Shown piece after piece: positions 5,582 through 13,565 of a stretch of 18,313 bases of DNA (position 1 is the first letter of the stretch; each line of letters begins with the position of its first letter). The DNA is taken from the NCBI GenBank assembly GCA_018303705.1, contig JAGVXQ010000017.1, positions 1 through 18,313 on the forward strand. The letters run 5' to 3'. Under the pieces are notes generated by a model, which made no database searches, was not told the origin of the DNA, and saw only the letters and a program-made list of their open reading frames with translations. A program made the position numbers and the translations under genes. The stretch is from Candidatus Woesearchaeota archaeon (GTDB lineage Archaea; Nanobdellota; Nanobdellia; SCGC-AAA011-G17; JACPNG01).

Positions 5582-7151
5582 GTACCGTATGATCGCAGGT
5601 TTGGCACCTATCTTCTATTGTTGGCACAGCAACGGAGCAATAGAAAGGAAACATGCTCCTGAATGGGATATTATTTTCTTTGCTGGTTTTGCTGATAACT
5701 GCCAATAATATATCCATATCTTGGCCTTCACCCGCCGGGAGATATACAAATGAGCTGTATTTCTTGCTCAAAATGCCTTCAGCATATTTCAAGAGAAATT
5801 TCATTCTTTTATTTACTTGTGCATTAATCCATGCCTGTCTGTCTATTAAGCCGCGCTGTTCCAGCATATTGCTTACTACAATATCTTCTGTAAAGAACAT
5901 TCCTCTTTGAAGGATGGTGGCATTAATTTCTTTTATATTGCCATATAAGGCTGGCCTGTTTTTGTCTGTTAACATTGCTGTTTGTTCTGGCAAAAAGCTC
6001 CACACATAGCCAACTTCTTGCTCCAGCGCAGACACCTGAAAAGTAAGGTACACAACTTTAATGAAAGGCAAGATTAGCATTAGAATAATCAGCACCAGCA
6101 CATACTTGCCAATAGCCATATATTTTGGATTCTTTGCCATTGCGCAGCACATTATGATAAAAAAAGGCACAATAAAAATAAGCCTTTTATATTCGTAGAC
6201 AGTGCTACTCAATACAAACAAATAAAGAGTAGATAGAATTGAGAAAAATGCAAAAAGTGTTATAACGTCCCTTTTTTTAAAAATGAAGTATAGCGATAGC
6301 ACAAAAATCAAGATTAAGACAATAGAGGTCATTGCTGAATCCAATAAAAAGATGTTAAATACAGCTGAATATAACATTGACAGAGTGCCTGAAGATGAAG
6401 GCGTGCTAAGGAAATAAGTATAAACTAAATAAAGAGGGAAGAACTTGTAGAAGACTGCAATTGACACGCTTATTGGGGCAACAAATAGAATCGCCTTGTG
6501 AATATTATTTTTGCTGAATGCTAACTTTCTGTTCTCGAAGGATATTATCCTTAAATTCATTGCTGCATGGAGAAAAAATGCTATAATTATAGGAAAAGCA
6601 TAAGTTTGCTTCGACAAAAAAGAAAACGCAAACAAAAAACCAACAAAAAATTCTTTTAATTTCAAATCAGTATAGAACAGGATGTAGAACCCAAGAAAGA
6701 ACAAAAAAAATCCTGTTAAATCCGACAAATCAAAGCGAAATGCACTATAAGCAGGAATAAGCAGAATAAAAAGAATAAAACCAGCAAAGAAATGAGAACC
6801 AACCTCTTTCTCAAGCATCTTATGGAAAATAACAAATGTCAATATATAAAACAATGAAGTTGCCAAGAATATTAAGAATTCAAAGTATTCTGGAGAAATG
6901 GTTTTAATCATTCCAAACATCAGATAATATAGGGGCCCATTATGGCAGAACATCTCCAAAGAGCTATACAGCAAGCCGCTGCTTGCCTTATCCATGCAGA
7001 TATTTTCAAGGTATGTGATGCTGATCGGCGCTTTGTTAAAGCTGTTTGTTGTAAGATTGAATGGGTTATATTGAAGAAATGCAATGAAAATCAACAAAAG
7101 TATGACAAACGCATAAAGTGGCACCCTGTCAAGTTTGTCAATCAAAGCCAT
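5550..7151 (-). CDS. Polytopic GT-C-type glycosyltransferase (PMT/ArnT-like)
   Basis: The product is 533 residues with roughly eleven hydrophobic helices and a C-terminal soluble part from about residue 380. After the first helix comes a long loop (to about residue 72) and then HNGPLYYLMFGMIK, which corresponds to the H-x-P-L-Y-Y segment common in GT39/ArnT-like enzymes. These move a sugar from a dolichyl- or polyprenyl-phosphate donor to protein or lipid outside the membrane. The catalytic acidic residue of the first loop is not certain; YLENICMD is the candidate. The start ATG has GAGGGGG (7159-7165) seven bases upstream. The divergent operon encodes a polyprenyl-phosphate-sugar-synthase-like GT2, a plausible donor source. 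Donor and acceptor are unknown. Confidence 0.75.
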   Translation of the reverse strand: MALIDKLDRVPLYAFVILLLIFIAFLQYNPFNLTTNSFNKAPISITYLENICMDKASSGLLYSSLEMFCHNGPLYYLMFGMIKTISPEYFEFLIFLATSLFYILTFVIFHKMLEKEVGSHFFAGFILFILLIPAYSAFRFDLSDLTGFFLFFLGFYILFYTDLKLKEFFVGFLFAFSFLSKQTYAFPIIIAFFLHAAMNLRIISFENRKLAFSKNNIHKAILFVAPISVSIAVFYKFFPLYLVYTYFLSTPSSSGTLSMLYSAVFNIFLLDSAMTSIVLILIFVLSLYFIFKKRDVITLFAFFSILSTLYLFVLSSTVYEYKRLIFIVPFFIIMCCAMAKNPKYMAIGKYVLVLIILMLILPFIKVVYLTFQVSALEQEVGYVWSFLPEQTAMLTDKNRPALYGNIKEINATILQRGMFFTEDIVVSNMLEQRGLIDRQAWINAQVNKRMKFLLKYAEGILSKKYSSFVYLPAGEGQDMDILLAVISKTSKENNIPFRSMFPFYCSVAVPTIEDRCQTCDHTVLAYFQNPKSS

Positions 7152-7227
7152 AGTTATGCCCCCTCTTTGTAAATTCTACTCAATCTAATCATAAGGTGCT
7201 TCTTTTTTAAAGTTTGTTATGCTGCAA

Positions 7228-7234
7228 TTATAAA
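7228..7234 (+). promoter_or_regulatory. TATA box of the radical SAM/aminotransferase operon
   Basis: TTATAAA lies about 27 bases before the ATG at 7258, so the operon transcript is probably leaderless. The 106-base interval from 7152 also drives the divergent GT-C-type gene. Confidence 0.5.
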
Positions 7235-7257
7235 CAGGGAATAAAAAAAACATTAAA

Positions 7258-8667
7258 ATGAACATTTTGCTAATATCACCACCAACGACTATTGAAGAGA
7301 GGTATAGTGCCAGAATAACAAAGAAGGCTGGCTACCTGCCGCCAATCGGGCTATTGCAGATAGCAGCAGTGCTTGAAGAGAAGAATCATGGCGTTAAAGT
7401 ATTAGATTTGGCGGTTTCAGACAATCCTTTAGAGGAGTTTAAAGGATTGCTTAGGGGCTTTGCCCCAGAGATAGTATGTTTTAGCATATCCAGCTTAAAT
7501 GCATCCAAGGCATTTATGCTGGCAAGAATAGCAGACGAAGCGAAGAATCCATTAATAGTGTTTGGCGGGCCGCATTGCATGGTCTTCCAACAAAAGATTT
7601 TGCAAGAGCATGGGTGTATAGATGTGGTGGTTGTTGGAGATGGTGAGTATGCCATGCTGGAAATAACAGAAGCCGCTAGAAATAAAAAATCTTTAAGAAG
7701 CATAAAAGGAATCTATTTTAGAGACAATAAGGGCAATATTGTAAAGACCCCTAAGAGAATGCTGATCAAGGCCTTGGATGAATTGCCTTTTCCTGCATAT
7801 CATCTTTTAGATTTAAACAAATACCTTCCATTGCCACACCATTATAAAAGACTGCCTGCAATAAATGTAGTAACAAGCAGGGGATGCCCATGGGGGAAAT
7901 GCACTTTTTGCTTCGAATCAATTCATTCAGGCCATTTTAGAAGAATGTCGCCTAAAAGGGCTGTAGACTTGGTCAAAATGTTGACAGACGCATATGGAAT
8001 CAAAGAGATATCTTTTTGGGATGACATATTTACTATGCCTCAAGCTTGGGTGCATGAATTTTGTGAGCTTGTCAAGAGAGAGAAGATAGACATAACATGG
8101 AGCTGTTATTCCAAGGTTGATACTGTAAACCTGGAACTTCTGAAGGTTATGGCTTCTGCGGGATGCTGGAACATATTTTATGGCCTTGAATCAGGAAACC
8201 AAGATTTGCTTGACAGGATAAAAAAAGGCACTACATTGGAACAGGCCAGGAATGCAATTAAATGGTCAAAGCAAGCAGGCATTGAAACAAGAGGGGCATT
8301 TATGCTTGCTTTGCCAGGGGAAAATTCTGAAAAAGCAAATAAAACAATAGATTTTGCAAGAGGGCTTGATTTAGATTATGTGCAATTTAGTTATACAACG
8401 CCTTATTTTGGAACCATGTTACACAAGCAGTGTTCAAATGAAGGGATGCTTGAGCATGATTTTAGCAAATACAGCACATTTGAACCAGTATATTTGCCGA
8501 ATGGATATGAAAGCAGGAAGGAGCTGGAAAAAATATTCAAAAAAGCATACAAAATGACTTATTTGAGGCCGAAATACCTTTACAAAAAATTCATTGATAT
8601 AAGGTCATTTGACGATGTAAAAAGGCTTTACCAAGGGCTTAAGATTCTTTTTTATTTTATAAAATGA
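7258..8667 (+). CDS. B12-binding-type radical SAM enzyme
   Basis: The product is 469 residues. Residues 1-145 form the Rossmann-like B12-binding domain common to this superfamily (MNILLISPPTT, GYLPPIGLLQIAAVLEE, IVFGGPHCM, VVVGDGEYAMLE). No DxHxxG cobalt-ligand motif is visible. The radical SAM core starts at VVTSRGCPWGKCTFC, where C210, C215 and C218 would hold the 4Fe-4S cluster. The spacing is CX4CX2C instead of the usual CX3CX2C. FWDDIF, YGLESGNQDLLDRIKKGTT and GAFMLALPGE are typical core segments. Such enzymes do methylations, cyclisations or rearrangements on lipids, sugars or peptides; the substrate is unknown. First gene of a four-gene operon, overlapping the methyltransferase gene by 4 bases (ATGA). 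Confidence 0.85.
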   Translation: MNILLISPPTTIEERYSARITKKAGYLPPIGLLQIAAVLEEKNHGVKVLDLAVSDNPLEEFKGLLRGFAPEIVCFSISSLNASKAFMLARIADEAKNPLIVFGGPHCMVFQQKILQEHGCIDVVVVGDGEYAMLEITEAARNKKSLRSIKGIYFRDNKGNIVKTPKRMLIKALDELPFPAYHLLDLNKYLPLPHHYKRLPAINVVTSRGCPWGKCTFCFESIHSGHFRRMSPKRAVDLVKMLTDAYGIKEISFWDDIFTMPQAWVHEFCELVKREKIDITWSCYSKVDTVNLELLKVMASAGCWNIFYGLESGNQDLLDRIKKGTTLEQARNAIKWSKQAGIETRGAFMLALPGENSEKANKTIDFARGLDLDYVQFSYTTPYFGTMLHKQCSNEGMLEHDFSKYSTFEPVYLPNGYESRKELEKIFKKAYKMTYLRPKYLYKKFIDIRSFDDVKRLYQGLKILFYFIK

Positions 8668-9347
8668 GAAAACAAGAATACTGGAAGCAAGAAGCATTGG
8701 GGTTTGCTAGGTATTATTCTGCTTTTTGGCTGCTAAGTCCAAAGGCTTGCGTCTCAAAATTTTTAAACGCAAGGACAAATACAGTAATGTCGTTGATAGG
8801 CTTTGCAAAGAACAAAGTTGTTCTTGATGTTGGCTGTGGGAATGGAATACATTTAGAGAGGCTACTGACTCAATCCAAGAGGGTTGTTGGAATGGACATA
8901 TCTAAAGAAATGCTGGATGCTGCTGAAAACAGGCTTTATGGACAGGGTAAGAGCAATTATATGCTCTATTTGGCAGATGCTGAGAAAAGGTTTCCATTTG
9001 AAGACAATAAGTTTGATATTGTGATGAGCATTGGCCTTTTAGACTATGTTACTCCATCCAAGGTCCTGTTGGAATGCCGTAGGGTGTTAAAGGATGATGG
9101 TCTTGTTATTTTTACCATACCAAAAAGGCCGTCGATATTCTTTTTTTTACGTGGCAGTTTGGGGAATGTCATCAGAAAAATGTTGCTTGGACTGCCATCA
9201 ATTGCAAATGCCCTTACTAGAAATGAGCTGTCTTGCTTGATAGAGGGATGCGGTCTTGAATCTTTGCATGTTAAACCGCTTTGGACAACGATGTGGATAG
9301 CAAAGGCAAAAAAGTCTGTAAGACAGGAGGTTCATTCCAGTGAATAA
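8664..9347 (+). CDS. Class I SAM-dependent methyltransferase
   Basis: The product is 227 residues. Motif I VVLDVGCGNGIHLERL (about residues 52-67), the acidic end of strand two VVGMDISKEML, and the post-motif LADAEKRFPFEDNKFDIVMSIGLLDYV define a class I methyltransferase fold of the Methyltransf_11/UbiE type. It uses SAM as donor; the acceptor cannot be read from sequence. The start overlaps the end of the radical SAM gene (ATGA), and the end overlaps the aminotransferase start by 8 bases, so translation is coupled. Acting with a radical SAM enzyme and an aminotransferase it could methylate a sugar or lipid-linked intermediate. Confidence 0.85.
   Translation: MRKQEYWKQEALGFARYYSAFWLLSPKACVSKFLNARTNTVMSLIGFAKNKVVLDVGCGNGIHLERLLTQSKRVVGMDISKEMLDAAENRLYGQGKSNYMLYLADAEKRFPFEDNKFDIVMSIGLLDYVTPSKVLLECRRVLKDDGLVIFTIPKRPSIFFFLRGSLGNVIRKMLLGLPSIANALTRNELSCLIEGCGLESLHVKPLWTTMWIAKAKKSVRQEVHSSE
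9325..9331 (+). promoter_or_regulatory. Strong ribosome-binding site deciding a GTG start
   Basis: AGGAGGT lies inside the end of the methyltransferase gene, eight bases before the GTG at 9340. It is one of the few strong Shine-Dalgarno sequences in the window and fits an internal operon gene, in contrast with the leaderless first genes. Confidence 0.6.
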
Positions 9348-10554
9348 GTTCGATTCAAAAATGGTAAGAATAAAACCAGCTATTTTGGGTGGAGATCCTG
9401 TAAGGCAAGATTACCTTATTTTTGGCAAGCCAGAGATAAAAGATGAGGAAATAAATGAGGTGGCATCAGTCTTAAAATCAGGCTGGATAGGGACGGGGCC
9501 AAAAACCCAACTTTTTGAAAAAGAATTTGCGGAGTATATAGGGGTGAAGCATGCTCTTGCGTTAAGTTCGTGCACAGCAGGCTTGCACCTTGCACTTTTG
9601 GTTCATGGTATTGGGAGAGAAGATGAGGTTATTACGACTACTTTCACTTTCGCAGCAACTGCAAATGCAATCCATTGTGCAGGGGCAGTTCCTGTGTTTG
9701 CTGATATAAATCCATTTTCTTTTAATATCTCACCTGAAAGCGTAAAAGAAAAGATAACACGCAAGACAAAAGCCATCATTCCCGTGCATTTTTCTGGAAG
9801 GCCTTGTGATATGCGTTCTCTTGAGGAAATAGCCAAAGAAAATGGCATTGCCATCATAGAAGATGCAGCTCATGCCTTGGGCGCAGAATATGGGGGCAGA
9901 AAAATAGGAAATCTCGGCAATCTAACTTCGTTTAGCTTTTATCCGAATAAGACGATTACATCTATTAAAGGAGGAATGCTAACGACTGATGATGATGAAC
10001 TTGCAAGGCAAATAAAGATTTTATCTAATCAGGGGCTGTCGAGTACTGCATATGAACGCCATAGAAACGATAACGCTTATGAAATATGCGTACCAGGATT
10101 TGAGTACAGCATGACTGATGTCCAGGCGGCTGTAGGTCTGCCACAGCTGAAAAGATTGGAATACAACCTTAAAAAGCGTGAAAAAATATGTATGCTTTAT
10201 AATGATGCTTTCAAGGGACTTCCGTTAGATACACCAGAAATAATTGGGAACAATCAGATGCATAGTTATCATCTTTATAACATATTGCTGCACCTTGATG
10301 AGATGAGCATAAGCAGGGATAATTTTAAACAGGCTTTAGAAGCAGAGAATATAGGAAGCGGCGTTCATTACATACCTTTGCACCTCCATAAATTTTATAG
10401 GGATCATTATGGGTATAAAAAAGGAGACTTTCCTTGTGCAGAACATGCAGGCGAAAGAATATTGTCCTTACCATTGTCCCATGCGCTAGGCAGCGATGAT
10501 ATTGAGGATGTAGTGAACGGCGTAACAAAAATAATCACATATTATCAAAAATAA
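9340..10554 (+). CDS. DegT/DnrJ/EryC1/StrS-family PLP aminotransferase
   Basis: The product is 404 residues, near full length for the family. The start is a GTG at 9340, supported by a strong AGGAGGT ribosome-binding site at 9325-9331; an in-frame ATG at 9361 has none. GSGW-like SGWIGTGPKTQLFEKEFA opens the fold. EDAAHALGAEYGG holds the PLP ring aspartate D175, and SFSFYPNKTITSIKGGML holds the Schiff-base lysine K204. PGFEYSMTDVQAAVGLPQL and HSYHLYNILL are also conserved. These enzymes aminate keto groups of nucleotide-linked sugars with glutamate as donor; some relatives are dehydratases but keep His in place of this Lys. This implies an amino-sugar step in the pathway, though no sugar dehydratase or epimerase gene lies in the window. 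Confidence 0.9.
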   Translation: MNKFDSKMVRIKPAILGGDPVRQDYLIFGKPEIKDEEINEVASVLKSGWIGTGPKTQLFEKEFAEYIGVKHALALSSCTAGLHLALLVHGIGREDEVITTTFTFAATANAIHCAGAVPVFADINPFSFNISPESVKEKITRKTKAIIPVHFSGRPCDMRSLEEIAKENGIAIIEDAAHALGAEYGGRKIGNLGNLTSFSFYPNKTITSIKGGMLTTDDDELARQIKILSNQGLSSTAYERHRNDNAYEICVPGFEYSMTDVQAAVGLPQLKRLEYNLKKREKICMLYNDAFKGLPLDTPEIIGNNQMHSYHLYNILLHLDEMSISRDNFKQALEAENIGSGVHYIPLHLHKFYRDHYGYKKGDFPCAEHAGERILSLPLSHALGSDDIEDVVNGVTKIITYYQK

Positions 10555-10555
10555 T

Positions 10556-11317
10556 GTGATGAGCTTGAATGGAGGTTATAATGCAACAAAGATGGACAAG
10601 AAAAATATAGACATTAGCATTGTAATTGCCTGCTACAATGAGATGGAGCACATTGTACAAAGCATAGCTGAGTTGACTGATTTTTTGGATTCTACAAAGC
10701 TTAGATACGAGCTAATATTCGTAGACGATTGCTCTATTGATGGCACGGCGCAAAAGATTATTGATTTCAGCAAGAAGCATAAACAGGCAATATGCTATTT
10801 TCATTCAAGGAATGTTGGTAGGGGGGGCAGTGTTTCTGAAGGGCTGATGAAATCAAATGGTAGGATTGTTGGGTTTATTGACATAGACATGGAGATTTCC
10901 CCTATATATATTTTGCCTGCCTATAAATGCATTGAAGGTGGCTATGATGTTGTCATTGCTGCTAGAAGGTACAATGTCGAAACTGCTACCTTTGTGAGAT
11001 GGATATTGAGCAGGGGGTACAATTATTTAGCCAGGAAACTATTGAAGATTCCTTTTGCAGATACAGAAGCAGGATTCAAGTTTTTTAACAGTAAAAAGAT
11101 AATACCTATCTTAAAAGAAACAAATGACAAAAAGTGGTTTTGGGATACAGAGGTTTTAGTTAGAGCTTATCTGGCAGGATATAAAATAAAAGAGCTCACT
11201 GCATTGTACGTTAGAAATGACAAAAAAACATCAACCGTCAGGATTTTTAAGGATACTAAAGATTATTTTATTAGCTTAATAAAATTTAGGAGAGAAATTA
11301 AACCATTGCTCCACTAG
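10556..11317 (+). CDS. GT2 glycosyltransferase, polyprenyl-phosphate-sugar-synthase type
   Basis: The product is up to 253 residues. The GT-A nucleotide-binding strand ISIVIACYNEMEHI, then ELIFVDDCSIDGT, SRNVGRGGSVSEGL and the DxD-like IDIDMEIS are clear. FADTEAGFKFFNSKK and WFWDTEVLVRAYLAGYKI correspond to the conserved segments of DPM1/dolichyl-phosphate-glucose synthases. No C-terminal membrane helices are present. It should load a sugar from a nucleotide donor onto a polyprenyl phosphate. The start is ambiguous: GTG 10556 and ATG 10559 lie just after the upstream stop, and ATG 10592 (MDKKNIDISIVIA, 241 residues) is attractive. A GGAGG at 10571-10575 stands too far (16 bases) from the latter and in front of an out-of-frame ATG at 10581. 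Last gene of the operon. Confidence 0.85.
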   Translation: MMSLNGGYNATKMDKKNIDISIVIACYNEMEHIVQSIAELTDFLDSTKLRYELIFVDDCSIDGTAQKIIDFSKKHKQAICYFHSRNVGRGGSVSEGLMKSNGRIVGFIDIDMEISPIYILPAYKCIEGGYDVVIAARRYNVETATFVRWILSRGYNYLARKLLKIPFADTEAGFKFFNSKKIIPILKETNDKKWFWDTEVLVRAYLAGYKIKELTALYVRNDKKTSTVRIFKDTKDYFISLIKFRREIKPLLH

Positions 11318-11354
11318 CAAGGCAACAGTTTCTTTAATATTAAATATTCTTGAG
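11318..11354. terminator. Short convergent intergenic region
   Basis: Only 37 bases separate the stops of the GT2 gene (plus) and cysS (minus). The stretch is A/T-rich with TTTCTTTAATATTAAATATT, giving T-tracts on both strands, and probably ends both transcripts. Confidence 0.3.
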
Positions 11355-12749
11355 CTAAAAATGTAGCTTTTTGCATCTAATGCCATGTGGAGTGTCTTCT
11401 AAGATGTAGCCTTTTTCTTTTATTATCTGCCTTAATTTGTCAGCTAACTTAAAATTCTCCTCCTTTCTTGCTTGCTCTCTTTTGTCTACGAGCAGTTTTA
11501 TTTCATCAGGCATTACAATCTCTTTGTTTAGGTTCAGGCAGAGAATGGTGTCGAACTTGCATAGTATGTCCAGGGCCTTTTTTGCATTGCCCTTGTTTAT
11601 CTCATTATTGTCGATTAGGATGTTTACTTCTTTCATGAAATTGAACAATGATGCGAATGCTTCTGGTGTGTTGAAGTCATTGTCCATTGCCTTTTCGAAG
11701 CCTGATTTTAGGCCTTTGATTAATAGTGATGTCTTCTTGCATGCCTTTCTTGAGTTGATGCCCTTTAGCCTTATTATGAAATCATTCAGCCTGTTAAGGG
11801 TGCTTTCTGCCTGCTTGAGGTTCTTTTCATCAAAATCAATGGCACTGCGGTAGTGCGTTAAGATGAAGAACAGCCTTAATACATCAGGAGAATATTTTTT
11901 CAATGCATCCTTGATAGTTATGAAGTTTCCAAGGCTCTTTGACATTTTCTGGCCTTTTACGACAAGAAATCCAGTGTGGAGCCAGTATCTGACGAAAGGG
12001 GACTTTTTTGAAATTGATTCCATCTGGGCGATTTCTGCTTCATGATGTGGAAATATCAGGTCCCTAGCACCGCCATGGATGTCATATTGTTGACCAAGCT
12101 CTTTTTCAGTTATTGCAGTATCTTCAATATGCCAGCCTGGGCGACCTTTGCCAAGATCTGTTTCCCAATAAGGCTCGTTGCCCTTGTAGAATTTCCAGAG
12201 GCAAAAATCCCCTTTGTTGATTTTTTCCTTGCTGTCATCGATCCTTGATATGGAATCTTCTGCTTCCAATATTGTTCTGCCTGAGAGCTTGCCGTATTCA
12301 TTGAACTTGTTAAGGTTAAAGTAATAGCCGTCTGAAATCTTGTAGGCATAGCCGATGTTGAGAAGCTTTTGGACCTGGTTGACAATATCTTGAATGTAAT
12401 CTGTTGCCCTTGCATATTTGTCTATTGAATCTACACCCAGGGCAGCCATGTCTTCATGGTAATAATGTTCGTATTCTGCTGACAATGCTAAAGGTTCTTT
12501 TTTAAGCTCTTTGGCGCGGCTTATTATCTTATCATCTATGTTCGTTACATTTTGGAGGTAGAAGACATCATAGCCCTTGTATCTGAGATACTTTGCAATG
12601 ACATCGAATTGGACATAGGTCTTAGCATGGCCTATGTGGGCATAGTCATAGGGTGTAATGCCGCATACGAAGAGCCTTACTTTTTTTGGATTTATTGGCT
12701 TGAATGATTCAAGCTTCCTTGTGAGAGTGTTGTAAACCTTTAATGACAT
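11355..12749 (-). CDS. cysS: Cysteinyl-tRNA synthetase
   Basis: The product is 464 residues, close to the 461 of the E. coli enzyme. It charges tRNA-Cys with cysteine in the cytoplasm. Class I signatures are complete: VCGITPYDYAHIGHA with HIGH at 38-41, and GQKMSKSLGN with KMSKS at 268-272. Of the zinc ligands known from E. coli CysRS, C29 and the FPHHEAEIAQ His/Glu pair (about 235-239) are present, but the second Cys is Asp here (GWHIEDTA, D210). From memory Asp is common at that place in archaeal enzymes. The HIGG and NVTNIDDKI segments are also normal. The gene has its own promoter and convergent neighbours, so it is a housekeeping boundary of the toxin island. Confidence 0.97.
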   Translation of the reverse strand: MSLKVYNTLTRKLESFKPINPKKVRLFVCGITPYDYAHIGHAKTYVQFDVIAKYLRYKGYDVFYLQNVTNIDDKIISRAKELKKEPLALSAEYEHYYHEDMAALGVDSIDKYARATDYIQDIVNQVQKLLNIGYAYKISDGYYFNLNKFNEYGKLSGRTILEAEDSISRIDDSKEKINKGDFCLWKFYKGNEPYWETDLGKGRPGWHIEDTAITEKELGQQYDIHGGARDLIFPHHEAEIAQMESISKKSPFVRYWLHTGFLVVKGQKMSKSLGNFITIKDALKKYSPDVLRLFFILTHYRSAIDFDEKNLKQAESTLNRLNDFIIRLKGINSRKACKKTSLLIKGLKSGFEKAMDNDFNTPEAFASLFNFMKEVNILIDNNEINKGNAKKALDILCKFDTILCLNLNKEIVMPDEIKLLVDKREQARKEENFKLADKLRQIIKEKGYILEDTPHGIRCKKLHF

Positions 12750-12760
12750 AGAATTTTAGC

Positions 12761-12780
12761 TATGCGGGGCATATATTTAC
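12761..12780 (-). promoter_or_regulatory. cysS promoter with short dyad
   Basis: GTAAATATAT on the minus strand (12771-12780) is a TATA box about 26 bases before the cysS ATG, suggesting a leaderless mRNA. Directly downstream, TATGC-GGG-GCATA (12761-12773) is a perfect 5 bp inverted repeat placed between the box and the start, where a repressor could act. Confidence 0.4.
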
Positions 12781-12836
12781 CTTTCTATGGAAGATTTTGA
12801 TATTTAAAATGCACATAATAAATTCGTCAAAAGTGT

Positions 12837-12880
12837 TATCGCCACGGCTCGGATTATACCTAGAATTCCAAAGCCCTATT
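12837..12880 (+). repeat. Att-like repeat R1: decayed tRNA-Ser 3' end, 44 bases
   Basis: This 44-base unit matches 13597-13640 at 42 positions, with the last 31 bases exact. Its bases 12840-12855 are identical to 14626-14641, the 3' end of tRNA-Ser(UGA) (acceptor strand, discriminator and half of the T stem). A weaker match extends further into the T and variable arms, with changes scattered as in a decayed copy. It marks the outer edge of the toxin island, between cysS and the RelE-like gene. Confidence 0.75.
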
Positions 12881-12905
12881 ATCCAATATGAAATTTAATG
12901 TTAAA

Positions 12906-13241
12906 CTAATACTTAAACCTATGTTCGTACCTTTTGTGGTCAAACCATTCAAGAATGATACTAACAATTCTTACTTCATCTGTTTCTATTGTGTATATCA
13001 CTCTCCAGCCATCTGGCAAGTCATATTTCCATAGATTAGTTATACTATATTTTTGGACATAAACTTTAGGCCATAAATGTTTTGGAATTTTTGTGCCGCA
13101 TGTCGGGTTTTGTTTTAAGTCATTAATTGCTCTTTCTATGAAATCATAGAGTTGTTTATCTTCAAACTTACCTTCTTTTAAGACTTTAAATCCTTCTTTT
13201 AATTTTATGCTTATAAAAGCAACAGAAGTTTCTTTGTTCAT
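12906..13241 (-). CDS. RelE/ParE-superfamily toxin
   Basis: The product is 111 residues. KLKEGFKVLKEGKFEDKQLYDFIERAINDLKQNP (helical hairpin) followed by NLWKYDLPDGWRVIYTIETDEVRIVSIILEWFDHKRYEHRF (the antiparallel sheet core) is typical of RelE/ParE-fold toxins found in many Euryarchaeota. In this superfamily RelE-like members cleave mRNA on the ribosome and ParE-like members hit gyrase; sequence alone does not decide which. The basic/aromatic end (W, H, R, Y, R) favours a ribonuclease. The gene begins four bases inside the end of its partner (ATGA overlap), so they form one operon. It lies between repeats R1 and R2. Confidence 0.8.
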   Translation of the reverse strand: MNKETSVAFISIKLKEGFKVLKEGKFEDKQLYDFIERAINDLKQNPTCGTKIPKHLWPKVYVQKYSITNLWKYDLPDGWRVIYTIETDEVRIVSIILEWFDHKRYEHRFKY

Positions 13242-13504
13242 TTAATGATGAGTCTCTTTGAGATTAATTCCTTTATCCTTTTTGGATTGTGGGTCCAGAT
13301 TATACAACCATCTTTGTCCACAATAATCTTCCCAGATTCTTCTAAATAGTTCAATATTACCTGGAATGTTTGATACATCATTTTTTTAGGTAATTTTTGC
13401 CATAATTGGTACTTGCCACATTCTTGACTGTGTTTTTGTATGGTTTTCTCTACCATAAGCACAGATTCAAGTGTTGGACTATGTAAAATTATATTCTGTT
13501 CCAT
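13238..13504 (-). CDS. Probable antitoxin or regulator paired with the RelE-like toxin
   Basis: The product is 88 residues. It lacks a ribbon-helix-helix or AbrB motif. The pattern of helices and a final beta wing (SVLMVEKTIQKHS, GKYQLWQKLPKKMMYQTFQVILNYLEESGKIIVDKDGCIIWTHNP) looks like a small winged-helix domain. I recall similar proteins preceding similar RelE-type toxins in other archaea, so the pair is probably a conserved toxin-antitoxin module with a winged-helix antitoxin. That is family memory plus inference. The gene is first in the operon and overlaps the toxin by 4 bases. A 10-base palindrome CTTATATAAG (13505-13514) abuts its start codon side and could be its operator. Confidence 0.6.
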   Translation of the reverse strand: MEQNIILHSPTLESVLMVEKTIQKHSQECGKYQLWQKLPKKMMYQTFQVILNYLEESGKIIVDKDGCIIWTHNPKRIKELISKRLIIK

Positions 13505-13540
13505 CTTATATAAGTATATATAATACTGATATATAAGGCT
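13505..13540 (-). promoter_or_regulatory. Promoter and palindrome of the RelE module
   Basis: The region is TATA-rich, with ATATAT tracts at 13514-13525 and 13530-13537. The perfect palindrome CTTATATAAG lies at 13505-13514, immediately before the ATG. The exact box cannot be chosen by eye. The position suits autorepression by the partner protein. Confidence 0.35.
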
Positions 13541-13565
13541 TTTGGTGATATTTTTGTAAGAATTT

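Noticed and set aside
10556..10562. GTGATGA as the C box of a C/D guide RNA
   Set aside because: No D box CTGA at a suitable distance within about 60 bases; the sequence is a chance match at an operon junction.
10581..10610. ATG directly after GGAGG (10571-10575) as the start of the GT2 gene
   Set aside because: It is out of frame with the glycosyltransferase and runs into a stop after nine codons.
7258..11317. The glycan-type operon as a natural-product (antibiotic-like) cluster
   Set aside because: No carrier protein, synthase, peptide precursor or dedicated exporter is seen; the GT2 and the GT-C neighbour fit surface glycan synthesis better.
11437..11853. 138-codon plus-strand open frame opposite cysS
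   Set aside because: It is fully covered by the unmistakable cysteinyl-tRNA synthetase frame.
12837..12880. R1 as a functional tRNA gene
   Set aside because: Only the 3' part resembles a tRNA; there is no D arm or anticodon arm upstream and the T loop is altered.
13243..13249. ATGATGA on the plus strand as a C box
   Set aside because: It lies at the overlap of two coding frames on the other strand, with no D box nearby.
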